Assembly (NCBI GenBank): GCA_963811885.1
Contig: CAWETB010000015.1
Location: 62,001-126,000, forward strand
Length of the DNA stretch: 64,000 nt
Direction of reading: 5' to 3'
Origin: Gaiellasilicea sp963811885
GTDB lineage: Bacteria; Actinomycetota; Thermoleophilia; Gaiellales; Gaiellaceae
Below the pieces are notes generated by a model. It was not told where the DNA came from. It saw only the letters and a program-made list of their open reading frames with translations, and ran no database searches. The position numbers and the translations under genes are program-made. The first letter of the stretch is position 1. Each line of letters begins with the position of its first letter. Below, in pieces: positions 18,046 to 27,502 of the stretch.

Positions 18046-19056
18046 ATGGACGACAGGAGAGGTAGTCTCGCCGCCGTGGACGCCCAGGCGCTGACGGCAG
18101 AGGCGGCCGCCGCGATCCGCGGCGCCGAGAGCACGGAAGCGCTCGAGGAGCTGCGCGTGCACTACCTCGGCCGGAAGAGCGAGCTGAAGCTCGCGCTGCG
18201 CGAGGTGCGCGATCGCGAGACCGGGATGGCGCTGAACGCGGCCCGCCAGGCGGTCGAGGAGGCGCTGGCCGCCCGGGAGGCCGAGCTCGCCGCGGTCCCC
18301 GGCGACGATCCGACCTTCGACCCGACGCTGCCCGGGGAGCCCGTCCCGCGCGGCAGCCTGCACCTGATCACGCAGCTGCGGCGTCGCATCGAGGACGTGT
18401 TCCTCGGCATGGGCTACGAGGTCTACGACGGCCGCGAGGTCGAGACCGTCTGGCACAACTTCGACGCGCTCAACCAGCCGGAGGCGCACCCGTCGCGCGA
18501 CCCGCGGGACACGTTCTACTTCGACGCGAACACGCTGCTGCGCACGCACACGTCGCCCTCGCAGATCCGTGCGATGCAGGCGCAGGAGCCGCCGATCTAC
18601 CTCGTCTCGCTCGGGCGCACCTACCGGCGCGACCCGCTCGACGCGACGCACACGCCCGTGTTCCACCAGGTCGAGGGCCTCGCCGTCGACCGGGGGATCA
18701 CGCTCGCCGACCTGCGCGGCACGATCGAGCTCTTCACGAGCGCGATCTTCGGCAAGCGCGAGGTGCGGATGCGGACGAGCTTCTTCCCCTTCACCGAGCC
18801 GTCGGTCGAGTTCGACATCACCTGCTACCTCTGCGACGGCCAGGGCTGCCCGGTCTGCAAGCACTCGGGCTGGATCGAGATGGGCGGCGCCGGCGTCGTC
18901 GATCCGAACGTCCTCGAGGCGGTCGGGTACGACCCGGAGGAGTGGCAAGGCTTCGCGTTCGGGCTCGGGATCGACCGGATCGCGTTCCTGCGTCACGGCC
19001 TGCCCGACCTGCGGCTCTTCTGGGAGAACGACCTGCGCATGACGAGGCAGTTCTGA
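18046..19056 (+). CDS. pheS: Phenylalanyl-tRNA synthetase alpha subunit
   Basis: 336 aa. GGAGGAG lies directly before the ATG at 18046; a GTG at 18076 is a weaker alternative. N-terminal coiled-coil arm, then the class II core: HPSRDPRDTFYFD, RTHTSPSQIRAM, GRTYRRDPLDATHTPVFHQV, FTEPSVEFDI and GLGIDRIAFLRHG. A four-Cys cluster (CYLCDGQGCPVCKHSGW) lies between motifs 2 and 3, as in many bacterial enzymes. Stop overlaps the pheT ATG (TGATG). Confidence 0.97.
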   Translation: MDDRRGSLAAVDAQALTAEAAAAIRGAESTEALEELRVHYLGRKSELKLALREVRDRETGMALNAARQAVEEALAAREAELAAVPGDDPTFDPTLPGEPVPRGSLHLITQLRRRIEDVFLGMGYEVYDGREVETVWHNFDALNQPEAHPSRDPRDTFYFDANTLLRTHTSPSQIRAMQAQEPPIYLVSLGRTYRRDPLDATHTPVFHQVEGLAVDRGITLADLRGTIELFTSAIFGKREVRMRTSFFPFTEPSVEFDITCYLCDGQGCPVCKHSGWIEMGGAGVVDPNVLEAVGYDPEEWQGFAFGLGIDRIAFLRHGLPDLRLFWENDLRMTRQF

Positions 19057-21320
19057 TGAAGGTCCCGGTGTCGTGGCTGCGCGAGTACGTCGACTTCGAC
19101 TGGCCGGTCGAGGAGCTCGCGGCGGAAGCTCGTCTTCACGAGCTGCGAGGTCGACCGGGTCGTCCACCGAGGCGTCGTCGGACGTCGACGGCAACCTCGG
19201 CCGCTTCCTCGTCGGGCACGTCGTCGAGGCCGGCAAGCACCCGAACGCGGACCGCCTGCAGCTCTGCCGCGTCGACGTCGGCGAGGGCGAGCCGCGCCAG
19301 ATCGTCTGCGGCGCCTGGAACTTCGGTGCCGGCGCAACGGTTGCGGTGGCGCTGCCTGGCGCGCTCCTGCCCGGCGCGGATCAGCCGCTCGGCGAGGCGA
19401 AGCTCCGCGGCGAGACCTCGCGCGGGATGATCCTCTCCGAGCGCGAGCTCGAGCTCGGCGACGACCACAGCGGGATCATGGTGCTCGACGGACGGGCTCG
19501 AGCCGGGGACGCCGCTCGCGGACGTGCTGCCGCTGACGGAGACGGTGCTCGAGATCGAGACTGGCTTCAACCGGCCGGACCTGACGTCGATCTACGGCAT
19601 CGCCCGGGAGGTCTCGGCCCTGACCGGTGCGGAGCTGGCACCGCCGCCGGGGCAGGACCCGGAGCGGGCGGGCGACGAGCCGGTCGACATCCGCGTCGAG
19701 GACTTCGAGGGCTGCCCGCGCTACATCGGCCGGATCTTCCGCGGCGCCCAGGTCGGCCCGTCGCCGGCCTGGCTGAAGGCGCGGCTCCTCGCCGCCGGCA
19801 TGCGCTCGATCTCGAACGTCGTCGACATCACGAACTACGTCATGCTCGCGCTCGGCTCGCCGCTGCACGCGTTCGACCTCTCGCTCCTCGAGGAGGGCCG
19901 GATCGTCGTCCGCCGCGCGCAGCCGGCGGAGAAGATCCGGACGCTCGACGGCCACGAGCGCGAGCTCGCGCCGACCGACCTCGTCATCGCCGACGGCAAG
20001 CGGCCGGTCGCGGTCGCCGGGATCATGGGCGGTGAGGACAGCGAGGTCCGCGACGAGACGACGGACATCCTGCTCGAGGCGGCGAACTTCGACGCGCTCA
20101 CCGTGCTGCGGACGTCGCGGCGGCTGCGGCTCCGCACCGACGCCTCGACGCGCTGGGAGAAGGGCGTCGACCCATACGTGGCCGAGCAGGCGGCGGTCTA
20201 CGCGACCGAGCTCCTCGTCGCCGTCGCCGGCGCGAGCTGGGCCGGGCATACGCGACGTCCACGGCGAGCTGCCGAGGCCGGCTGTGGTCCGCCATCGGCC
20301 GGAGCTCGTCGAGCGCCTGTCCGGGCTGGAGATTCCCGTCGAGGAGCAGGTCGACCGGCTGCAACGGCTCGGCTTCGAGGTCGCAGGCGACCAGGTGACG
20401 GTGCCGACGTGGCGCATGAACGACGTCACGCGCCCGGTCGACCTCGTCGAGGAGGTCGTGCGCTTCCGGATCGAGGAGGTGCCGTCGACGCTGCCCGAGC
20501 GCGCCGCGCCGTCCGTCCAGCTGACGAAGGAGCAGCGCCTCCGCCGCAGGGTCGAGGACGTGCTCGTCGGCGCCGGCTACGCCGAGGCGTACACGTGGAC
20601 GCTCGTGCCCGCCGAGGACGGCAGGCTGGCGCTGCGAGGAGCCGTACACGACCGAGATGGCAGCGCTGCGGACCGACCTCCAGCTCGGCCTGCTCGAGTC
20701 CGCCGAGCGGAACCGGAACGCCGGCGGTCGAGCGGATCGCTCTGTTCGAGATCGCGCGCGTCTTCCGGCCGACGGGGGAGGAGCTGCCGGAGGAGCACTG
20801 GCACGTCGCCGGGATCGCCGAGGGAGGCTTCTTCCGCGCGAAGGGAGCGGTCGAGGCGCTCCACCAGACGCTCGGCGTCCCGCTCGGGCCGGTCGAGCCG
20901 CGAGGCCGGCCGCGCCGCCCGCACACCGTACGGCCGCATCGCCGAGCTGCCCGGGGACTGGGGGTACTTCGAGCTCGATCTCGAGACGCTCCTCGCCGCA
21001 GGTGCCGGACGCGATCGCCTACGAGGACGTGATCACGTTCCCGCCGCTCAAGCAGGACTTGGCCTTCGTCGTCGACGAGGCCGTCGACTGCCGGCGAGCT
21101 GGTCGCAGCGGCACACGAGGCCGCCGGACCGGAGCTCCGCGAGCTGCGGGTCTTCGACGTCTACCGCGGCGAGCAGGTCGGCGCGGGGAAGAAGTCGGTC
21201 GCATTGGCGGCGGCGTTCCAGTCGCCGGAGCGCACCCTCTCCGACGAGGACGCGGCGAAGCTGCGCGAGCGGATCGTCGCCGCGCTCGCCGAGCGGTTCG
21301 GCGCCGAGCTGCGCGCCTAG
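19056..21320 (+). CDS. pheT: Phenylalanyl-tRNA synthetase beta subunit, nine frame shifts
   Basis: Reads MKVPVSWLREYVDFDWPVEE, tRNA-binding OB domain (LGRFLVGHVVEAGKHPNADR), B3/B4 editing domain (GFNRPDLTSIYGIAREVSAL, SISNVVDITNYVMLALGSPL), B5 (VPTWRMNDVTRPVDLVEEV), catalytic-like core and a C-terminal anticodon domain ending AERFGAELRA. The frame advances by one base near 19127, 19165, 19485, 20248, 20631, 20724, 20897, 21001 and 21088, and each step is cured by removing one base. The corrected product is about 750 aa, slightly below the usual 780-800. As pheT is essential and no other copy is seen, these are best read as sequence errors rather than decay. Confidence 0.9.
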
Positions 21321-21359
21321 CGCCAATCCGTTCCGGTCGCGAACGCGTAGACAGTGACG

Positions 21360-22051
21360 ATGCGCCTTCGGGGTCTTCTCGTTCTCACCGCCTGCGCGGC
21401 GCTCGTGCTCGTCCGGGTGCGGCGACGGCCCCGGCGCAGGCCGTCCACCTCAACGGCACCGTCGGGCCCGGCTTCACCATCACGCTCGCGGACGCCAACG
21501 GCCGCCTGGTCACCCAGCTCGATCCGGGCACGTACGAGATCACGGTGCGCGACCTCTCCGACGAGCACAACTTCCGCCTCTTCGGCCCCGGTGTCGAGGA
21601 GTTCACGCCGGTCGAGACGACCGGCACCGTCACCTGGACGGTCACGTTCCGCGAGGGCCGCTACACGGTCCAGTGCGACCCGCACTCGACGCAGATGTTC
21701 CAGAAGTTCACGGTCGGCAACCCGCCGCCGGTGACGACGACGCCGAAGCCGCCGCCCGCGGCGCCGACGCCGAAGCTGCTCGCGACCGTCGGCCCGAAGA
21801 ACACGATCTCGCTGCGGAGCGCGGGCGGCGCCGTCCTGCACCACGGCGTCAAGGCCGGGACGTACTCGATCGTCGTCCGCGACCGGTCGAAGCTGCACAA
21901 CTTCCATCTCGTCGGCAAGGGCGTGAACAAGAAGTCGACGGTTGCCGGCACCGGCACGACCACCTGGAAGCTCAAGCTCGCGAAAGGCCCGCTCCGGTTC
22001 TACTCGGACGCGGCGCCGAAGACCGTCAAGGGCTCCGTCACCGTCACCTGA
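21360..22051 (+). CDS. Secreted two-domain cupredoxin-like protein, one frame shift in the signal peptide
   Basis: ATG 21360, signal peptide MRLRGLLVLTACAALVLV. A shift near 21410 (here equal to a missing base) leads into TAPAQAVHLNGTVGPGF. Domain 1 holds likely type-1 copper ligands: His in DEHNFRLFGPG and QCDPHSTQM. A Pro/Thr linker (PPPVTTTPKPPPAAPTPK) joins domain 2, a clear duplicate (KLHNFHLVGKGVNKKS) in which the Cys/His/Met cluster is replaced by YSDAAPKT, so domain 2 has probably lost copper. Extracellular electron or copper carrier by inference. Confidence 0.7.
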
Positions 22052-22053
22052 CG

Positions 22054-22935
22054 CTAGGCGCGGCTCTCCACCTGGCGGTCGAGCTCGGAGTTGAGCTCGG
22101 CGCCGAAGAGGAGCGCGAACGCCGAGTAGTGGAGCCAGAGCAGCAGGATGATGCCGCTCGCGAGCGCCCCGTAAGTCCTCGAGTAGGAGTCGGAGAAGCT
22201 CGTGTAGAGGGCGAAGAGCCCTGAGAGCACGAGCCACATGACGCTGCCGACGAGTGCTCCCGGCGTCAGCCACTTCCAGCTGCGGATGTCGAGGTTCGGC
22301 CCGAGGTAGTAGACGAGCCCGAAGAAGGTCAGGATCGCGAGGAACGCGATCGGCCAGCGGAGGATCGACCAGAGCAGCTCGAAGGCGCCGCCGAGACCGG
22401 CCTGGTCGGCGATCGCCGTCCCGAGCGGGCCGCCGAAGACGATCAGGAGCAACAGGCCGGCGAGCACCAGCCCCATCAGCATCACGAGCGCGACCCCGAT
22501 CAGCCGCACCCTCCAGAACGGACGCGTCTCGTCGCGGTCGTAGGCGCGGTTGACGGCCTTGATCACGGCGCTCATCGCACCGCTCGCCGCCCAGACGGCG
22601 CCCGCCGCTCCGAGGACGAAGGCGACCGCCGACGTGCCCCTGGACGTGTCCTGCTGCAGGGTGTCGACCGTATCGAGCACATCGCCCGGAGCGACCGGCA
22701 CGAGGAAGTCCTTGAGCGCGCCGTACGCGCCGATCAGGTCGAGCAGGCCGACGAGGAAGACGACGGCCGGGAAGAACGCGAGCAGCGAGCTGAACGCAAC
22801 CTGGGCGGAGAGCCCCATCGCATCGTCGGCCAGGAACGCCTTGAACGTTCGCTTGAAGACGTCGATCCACTCCCTGGGCGGGAGCCGCCAGGGACTCGCC
22901 GGGACGCGGCCGATCTCGGCGGCGGGAGACGACAC
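22054..22935 (-). CDS. YihY/BrkB-family membrane protein
   Basis: 293 aa, GTG start. About six membrane helices with family signatures AQVAFSSLLAFFPAVVFLVG, VLGAAGAVWAASGAMSAVIK, AVNRAYDRDETRPFWRVRL and YGALASGIILLLWLHYSAFA. Often misnamed ribonuclease BN; its true role (membrane transport) is unsettled. Converges on the cupredoxin gene. Confidence 0.88.
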   Translation of the reverse strand: MSSPAAEIGRVPASPWRLPPREWIDVFKRTFKAFLADDAMGLSAQVAFSSLLAFFPAVVFLVGLLDLIGAYGALKDFLVPVAPGDVLDTVDTLQQDTSRGTSAVAFVLGAAGAVWAASGAMSAVIKAVNRAYDRDETRPFWRVRLIGVALVMLMGLVLAGLLLLIVFGGPLGTAIADQAGLGGAFELLWSILRWPIAFLAILTFFGLVYYLGPNLDIRSWKWLTPGALVGSVMWLVLSGLFALYTSFSDSYSRTYGALASGIILLLWLHYSAFALLFGAELNSELDRQVESRA

Positions 22936-23004
22936 GTCAGCGGTCGCGGCCGGATTGCGGCATGGAGACAGCGTTTCCCGGCCGCCGCCGCTGCAAACGT
23001 GGAG

Positions 23005-23223
23005 CTACGCGAGGTGCAGGTCGCCGTCGTGGATCTCGGCGATCCGGTCGGCGACGACTTCCTCGTCGGGCCCGAGCAGACCGCGGTCGACGAGCACGCC
23101 GTGGAAGATGTCGGCCTGCTCGTCGGCGAGCACTTCTTTCACCTTGCCGACCTTCTCACCCTCGGCGTCGTAGACCGTCCAGCCCCGCTCGATCAACAGC
23201 CAGGAGACCGGGTCGCCGGACAA
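23005..23223 (-). CDS. PRC-barrel-like small protein
   Basis: 72 aa from a TTG at 23223. The sequence GWTVYDAEGEKVGKVKEVLA followed by DIFHGVLVDRGLL and ADRIAEIHDGDLHLA is the short beta-barrel pattern of PRC-barrel/DUF2171 proteins. The start is inferred: it begins 2 bases after the stop of the preceding gene and no ATG exists. Function unknown. Confidence 0.65.
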   Translation of the reverse strand: MSGDPVSWLLIERGWTVYDAEGEKVGKVKEVLADEQADIFHGVLVDRGLLGPDEEVVADRIAEIHDGDLHLA

Positions 23224-23227
23224 CGTT

Positions 23228-23869
23228 CTAGACCGCCTTGCCGGCCACGCGCCACACGGGGCCCTGCGTGGCGACGTTGTGTGTGTCGGACAGCACGTGC
23301 AGGACCGCGAGGCGGCCGCGGAAGTCCTCGGCATCGAGGCGCTCGAGGCAGCGGCGCGTCATCTCCGGCGAGGCGCCGTAGCCGAACATCCGCGCGACCC
23401 GAAAGCGGAAGGCCGTGCGGTCGGGCACGCGGGTGGGGTTGACCGGCGCCGCCAGCAGAGCCGCGCGCGCGAGATGGTCGGTCGAGGTCAGCTGAAGCTC
23501 GCAGAGCAGGTCGCTCCAGTCCGCGGGCAGCCCCGCGAGCGCCGCGTCCCACTGACCGGCGACCGGCTCCCGCGGCGCTTCCTCGCGCTCCACCCGCTCG
23601 TCGACCTCGACGAGCGACAGGGTTGCGCGGATCCGCTCGTCGTCGAGCTTGCGAAAGAGCTTCTCCGCCTGGTCGGGGCCGATGCCGCCGCCGGCCCGGT
23701 GCACGGAGACGCGCAGGTCGTCGCCGAGCCGTCCCGGGCTCGCGGGGCCGAGCAGCGCGGCCGCCCGCGAGCGCTGTTCCGGCTTCGCGGCCGTCACGTT
23801 CAGCTTCGCCTCGCCCCAGTCCTCGGGAAGTTCGGACCTGATCTGACGCCATTGCTCGACGAGTCCCAT
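23228..23869 (-). CDS. Conserved-looking protein of unknown function
   Basis: 213 aa, ATG at 23869, divergent from pdhA with 25 bases between starts. MGLVEQWRQIRSELPEDWGE and a second similar element WDAALAGLPADWSDLLCELQ suggest an internal duplication of an LPxDW unit, each about 100 aa. No signal peptide or membrane helix; many Arg and Glu. I do not recognise the family. Followed at 4 bases by the PRC-barrel gene, so the two are likely cotranscribed. Confidence 0.7.
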   Translation of the reverse strand: MGLVEQWRQIRSELPEDWGEAKLNVTAAKPEQRSRAAALLGPASPGRLGDDLRVSVHRAGGGIGPDQAEKLFRKLDDERIRATLSLVEVDERVEREEAPREPVAGQWDAALAGLPADWSDLLCELQLTSTDHLARAALLAAPVNPTRVPDRTAFRFRVARMFGYGASPEMTRRCLERLDAEDFRGRLAVLHVLSDTHNVATQGPVWRVAGKAV

Positions 23870-23894
23870 GCGGGGGTCAGCATAATGAGGGCCG

Positions 23895-24890
23895 ATGGCG
23901 AAGGTCGAGGACAAGCCCGAGGGGGCGCGCGCCGATCGGAGCGCGCTTTCGGACGAGCGTCTGCGCGAGCTCTTCCGCGAGATGCTGCTGATCCGGCGCT
24001 TCGAGGAGAAGGTCGAGGAGCGCTTCCGCGCGGGCGAGCTGCCGGGCTTCCTGCACGTCGCGATCGGCCAGGAGGCGGTCGCCTCGGGCGTGATGGCGGC
24101 GCTCGAGCCGGACGACGTGATCGCCTCGACGCACCGCGCGCACGGGCACACGATCGCCAAGGGCACGCACGTCAACGCCGTGATGGCCGAGCTGTACGGC
24201 AAGCAGGAGGGCTGCTCGGGCGGCTACGGCGGCTCGATGCACCTCTACGACCTCGCGAAGGGCAATCTCGGCGCGAACGCCGTCGTCGGCGGCGGCCTGC
24301 CGGCGATCACCGGCGCCGCGCTCGCGTTCCAGTTCCGCAAGCAGCCGCGCGTCGCCGTCGCGTTCTTCGGCGACGGCGCCACCAACACGGGCACGTTCCA
24401 CGAGTCGCTCAACCTCGCCCAGCTCTGGAAGGTGCCGGCGCTCTTCGTGCTCGAGATGAACGCATGGGCGGAGTCGACGCCGATGAGCCAGCACGCGCCG
24501 ATCGAGGACTTCGCGCAGCGGGCGGTCGCGTTCGGCATGCGCTCGATCGACGTCGACGGCCAGAACGTCGAGGACGTCTACGAGGCGACGCGGAAGGCGC
24601 GCCAGCACGCCGTCTCCGGTCAGGGCCCGGTCTTCCTCAACGTCCGCACCTACCGGCTGGTCGGCCACTACATCGGCGACCCGCAGGTCTACCGGGAGAA
24701 GAGCGAGCTGGAGGAGCTGCGCGAGACGAAGGATCCGATCGAGCTCCTGCGCGCGCGCCTCGGGATCGGCGACGACGAGTTCGAGGCGCTCGACACCGAG
24801 ATCGAGGCGATCGTCGAGGGCTCGGTCGAGTTCGCCAAGGCGGGCACCGACCCGAAGCCGGAAGACGCGCTCAAGTACGTCTATGCCTGA
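23895..24890 (+). CDS. pdhA: 2-oxoacid dehydrogenase E1 alpha subunit (pyruvate/branched-chain/acetoin type)
   Basis: 331 aa. TPP-binding motif GDGATNTGTFHESLN with the expected N about 25 residues on (EMNAWAESTP); GKQEGCSGGYGGSMHLYD and ASTHRAHGHTIAKG are substrate-channel signatures. It forms a heterotetramer with the next gene and decarboxylates a 2-oxoacid onto lipoyl-E2. It overlaps E1 beta by 8 bases, consistent with coupled translation. Pyruvate, branched-chain acids or acetoin cannot be told apart from sequence. Confidence 0.9.
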   Translation: MAKVEDKPEGARADRSALSDERLRELFREMLLIRRFEEKVEERFRAGELPGFLHVAIGQEAVASGVMAALEPDDVIASTHRAHGHTIAKGTHVNAVMAELYGKQEGCSGGYGGSMHLYDLAKGNLGANAVVGGGLPAITGAALAFQFRKQPRVAVAFFGDGATNTGTFHESLNLAQLWKVPALFVLEMNAWAESTPMSQHAPIEDFAQRAVAFGMRSIDVDGQNVEDVYEATRKARQHAVSGQGPVFLNVRTYRLVGHYIGDPQVYREKSELEELRETKDPIELLRARLGIGDDEFEALDTEIEAIVEGSVEFAKAGTDPKPEDALKYVYA

Positions 24891-25863
24891 GCTGACCTAT
24901 CGCGAGGCGGTCCGGGACGCGCTCTCGAGCGCGATGCGCTCCGACGACGACGTCTTCATCATGGGCGAGGACATCGCCGAGATGGGCGGCTCGATGGGCG
25001 TCACCCAGGGGATGCTGGCCGAGTTCGGGCCGGAGCGCGTCCGCAACACGCCGATCTCCGAGATCGCGATCGTCGGCACCGGCATCGGCGCCGCGATGCA
25101 GGGCATGCGCCCGGTCGTCGAGATCATGTACCAGGACTTCCTGACGCTCTCGATGGAGCAGCTCGTCAACCAGGCCGCCAAGCACCGGACGATGAGCGGC
25201 GGCCAGCTGAAGGTGCCGCTGACGATCCGAACGCAGGGCGGCGCGGGCTGGAGCCCCGGCGCGCAGCACGCGCAGCAGCTCGAGTCGTGGTTCGTGCACG
25301 TGCCCGGCCTCAAGGTCGTCTTCCCCTCGACGCCCGAGGACGTGCGCGGCCTGCTCTGGAGCTCGATCTACGACGACAACACGGTCATCTTCTTCGAGCA
25401 CCGGCTGCTCTATCCCCTCAAGGGCCCCGTCCCCGACGAGATCGAGCCGATCCCGCTCGGGAAGGCGCGCGTGATGCGCGAGGGCTCCGACGTGACCGTG
25501 ATCGCGATCGGGCGGATGGTGCCCGAGGCGCTGCAGGCGGCGGAGGAGGCCGCCAAGGAGGGGATCTCGGTCGAGGTGATCGACCCGAGGACGCTGCTGC
25601 CGCTCGACGAGGAGACGATCATCGCCTCGGTGAAGAAGACGACGCGCGCGGTCACGGCGCACGAGGCCGTCACCCGCGGCGGCTTCGGCGCCGAGCTCGC
25701 GGCCGTGATCCAGCAGGGCGCCTTCGACTACCTCGACGCGCCGATCGAGCGCGTGGGGGCGAAGTTCGCGCCGCTGGCGTTCGCCCCGGCGATGGAGCAG
25801 TGGGTCGTCCCGCACGCCGCCGACGTGCTCGAGGCCGTGAAGCGAACGGTGGCTCGGAGCTAG
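24883..25863 (+). CDS. pdhB: 2-oxoacid dehydrogenase E1 beta subunit
   Basis: 326 aa. MPELTYREAVRDALSSAM, FIMGEDIAEMGGSMGVTQ, TPISEIAIVGTGIGAAMQGM, the central QGGAGWSPGAQHAQQLESWF loop and the C-terminal transketolase domain VIDPRTLLPLDEETI are typical. Completes the TPP site of E1. The E2 gene follows after 3 bases. Confidence 0.93.
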   Translation: MPELTYREAVRDALSSAMRSDDDVFIMGEDIAEMGGSMGVTQGMLAEFGPERVRNTPISEIAIVGTGIGAAMQGMRPVVEIMYQDFLTLSMEQLVNQAAKHRTMSGGQLKVPLTIRTQGGAGWSPGAQHAQQLESWFVHVPGLKVVFPSTPEDVRGLLWSSIYDDNTVIFFEHRLLYPLKGPVPDEIEPIPLGKARVMREGSDVTVIAIGRMVPEALQAAEEAAKEGISVEVIDPRTLLPLDEETIIASVKKTTRAVTAHEAVTRGGFGAELAAVIQQGAFDYLDAPIERVGAKFAPLAFAPAMEQWVVPHAADVLEAVKRTVARS

Positions 25864-25866
25864 GGC

Positions 25867-27159
25867 ATGGCGACCGAGGTCAAGCTCCCGCGGCTGGGCC
25901 AGGGGATGGAGTCCGGCACGATCGTCAAGTGGCTCAAGGGCGAGGGCGAGCCGGTCAAGAAGCGCGAGCCGCTCTACGAGCTCGACACGGACAAGGTGAC
26001 GCAGGAGGTCGAGGCCGAGGCCGACGGCGTGCTGCTGAAGATCGTCGTCGACTCGGGCGAGGTCGAGGTCGGCCGGACGATCGCCTTCATCGGCAGCGAG
26101 GGCGAGGACGTCCCGTCCGGGAACGGCGCCGCGCCGGCCGCAGAGGCCGAATCGGACGAGGCGGCGGTCGAGGAGGAGGACGAGCCGCAGACCGAGGGCA
26201 GCTCGGCTCCCGGCATGGACGACCAGCGTGCGCGCGGCCAGGAGGCTGCCGCCGCGACCGCAGAGGCCGCGACTGCCGCCGTCGCCGACGCTCCAGTGCG
26301 CCCCGACGGCCGCGTCAAGGCTTCACCGCTCGCGCGCAGGCTCGCGCGCGAGAAGGGGATCGACATCGCGACCCTGAGCGGCAGCGGCCCCGAGGGCCGG
26401 ATCGTCGCCGAGGACGTCGAGCGCGGCGCCGTCGCCGCGCCGAAGGCCGCTCCGGCAGCAGTCGCCGCTCCTTCCGGCGAGGTCGAGGAGATCGAGCTGA
26501 CCTCGACGCGCAAGACGATCGCGCGCCGCTTGACCGAGGCCTGGCAGGCGCCGGTCTTCCAGCTGACGGTCTCGGTCGACATGACCCGGTCGCTCGAGCT
26601 GCGCGAGCGGCTCGTCGGGCGCCTGCGCGAGGGCGAGACGAAGCCGACCGTCAGCGACCTGCTGACGAAGGTGGCCGCGGCCGCGCTGCTGCGCCACCCG
26701 GCTGTGAACGCCCACTTCACGGGCGACAAGATCCTGCGCTTCCCGTACGCGCACGTCGGCATCGCGGTCGCCGCGCCGAACGGGCTCGTCGTCCCCGTGA
26801 TCCGCGACGCCGACCGGAAGACGATCCAGGAGATCGCCGCCGACCGAGCGGCCCTCGTCGGCCGCGCCCGCGACGGCAAGCTCCAGCGCGACGACCTCGC
26901 GGACGGGACGTTCACGATCTCGAACCTCGGCATGTTCGGGATCGAGCAGTTCGTCGCGGTGCTGAATCCGCCGCAGGCGGCGATCCTCGCCGTCGGCGCG
27001 ACCGAGGAGAAGCCCGTCGTCGTCGGCGGCCAGGTGGAGGTGCGCCCGCTGATGAGCATGACGATCACGTGCGACCACCGGGCGATCGACGGTGCGGACG
27101 GCGCCGGGTTCCTGCGCACGGTCAAGGAGTTGCTCGAAGAGCCGGCGCTCGCGTTGTAG
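25867..27159 (+). CDS. pdhC: 2-oxoacid dehydrogenase E2 (dihydrolipoyl acyltransferase)
   Basis: 430 aa. One lipoyl domain (residues 1-75) with the lipoylated Lys in ELDTDKVTQEVEAEADG; an Ala/Glu-rich linker; the peripheral-subunit-binding domain KASPLARRLAREKGID to GRIVAEDVE; and the acyltransferase domain with TRKTIARRL and the catalytic DHRAIDGADGAGF near the end. Core of the complex; transfers the acyl group to CoA. Confidence 0.93.
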   Translation: MATEVKLPRLGQGMESGTIVKWLKGEGEPVKKREPLYELDTDKVTQEVEAEADGVLLKIVVDSGEVEVGRTIAFIGSEGEDVPSGNGAAPAAEAESDEAAVEEEDEPQTEGSSAPGMDDQRARGQEAAAATAEAATAAVADAPVRPDGRVKASPLARRLAREKGIDIATLSGSGPEGRIVAEDVERGAVAAPKAAPAAVAAPSGEVEEIELTSTRKTIARRLTEAWQAPVFQLTVSVDMTRSLELRERLVGRLREGETKPTVSDLLTKVAAAALLRHPAVNAHFTGDKILRFPYAHVGIAVAAPNGLVVPVIRDADRKTIQEIAADRAALVGRARDGKLQRDDLADGTFTISNLGMFGIEQFVAVLNPPQAAILAVGATEEKPVVVGGQVEVRPLMSMTITCDHRAIDGADGAGFLRTVKELLEEPALAL

Positions 27160-27169
27160 GTTCACTGTG

Positions 27170-27502
27170 ATGGCAACAGTGTGGTACCGCGTCCGCGACC
27201 TCGACGCAGGCCGCGCCTTCTACCGCGACGTGCTCGGCTTCGAGGAGGTCTTCGTCGACTTCGAAGACGGCTGGTCGCGACTCCAGCACGGCGGCATGGA
27301 GATCGCGGTCGCCGTGGGCGAGCCGAGCGAGTCGAGCGGCGTCGCCCACGTCGACGTCGCGGACGTGAAGGCCGACGCCGAGCGGCTGCGCGCAGCGGGC
27401 GTCGAGGTCGGTGTCGTCTTCGAGCTACACGGGCAGATCCGGCTGGTGGACGTCTTCGACCCCGACGGCAACCGCGTCCAGCTGGCGCAGTCACTGAACT
27501 GA
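27170..27502 (+). CDS. VOC/glyoxalase-fold protein
   Basis: 110 aa, ATG at 27170, 10 bases after E2. One betaalphabetabetabeta pair set: VWYRVRDLDAGRAFYRDVLG at the N-terminus and LVDVFDPDGNRVQLAQ at the end, with Glu and His candidates for metal. Dioxygenase/lyase superfamily, substrate unknown. Its TGA overlaps the next ATG. Confidence 0.85.
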   Translation: MATVWYRVRDLDAGRAFYRDVLGFEEVFVDFEDGWSRLQHGGMEIAVAVGEPSESSGVAHVDVADVKADAERLRAAGVEVGVVFELHGQIRLVDVFDPDGNRVQLAQSLN

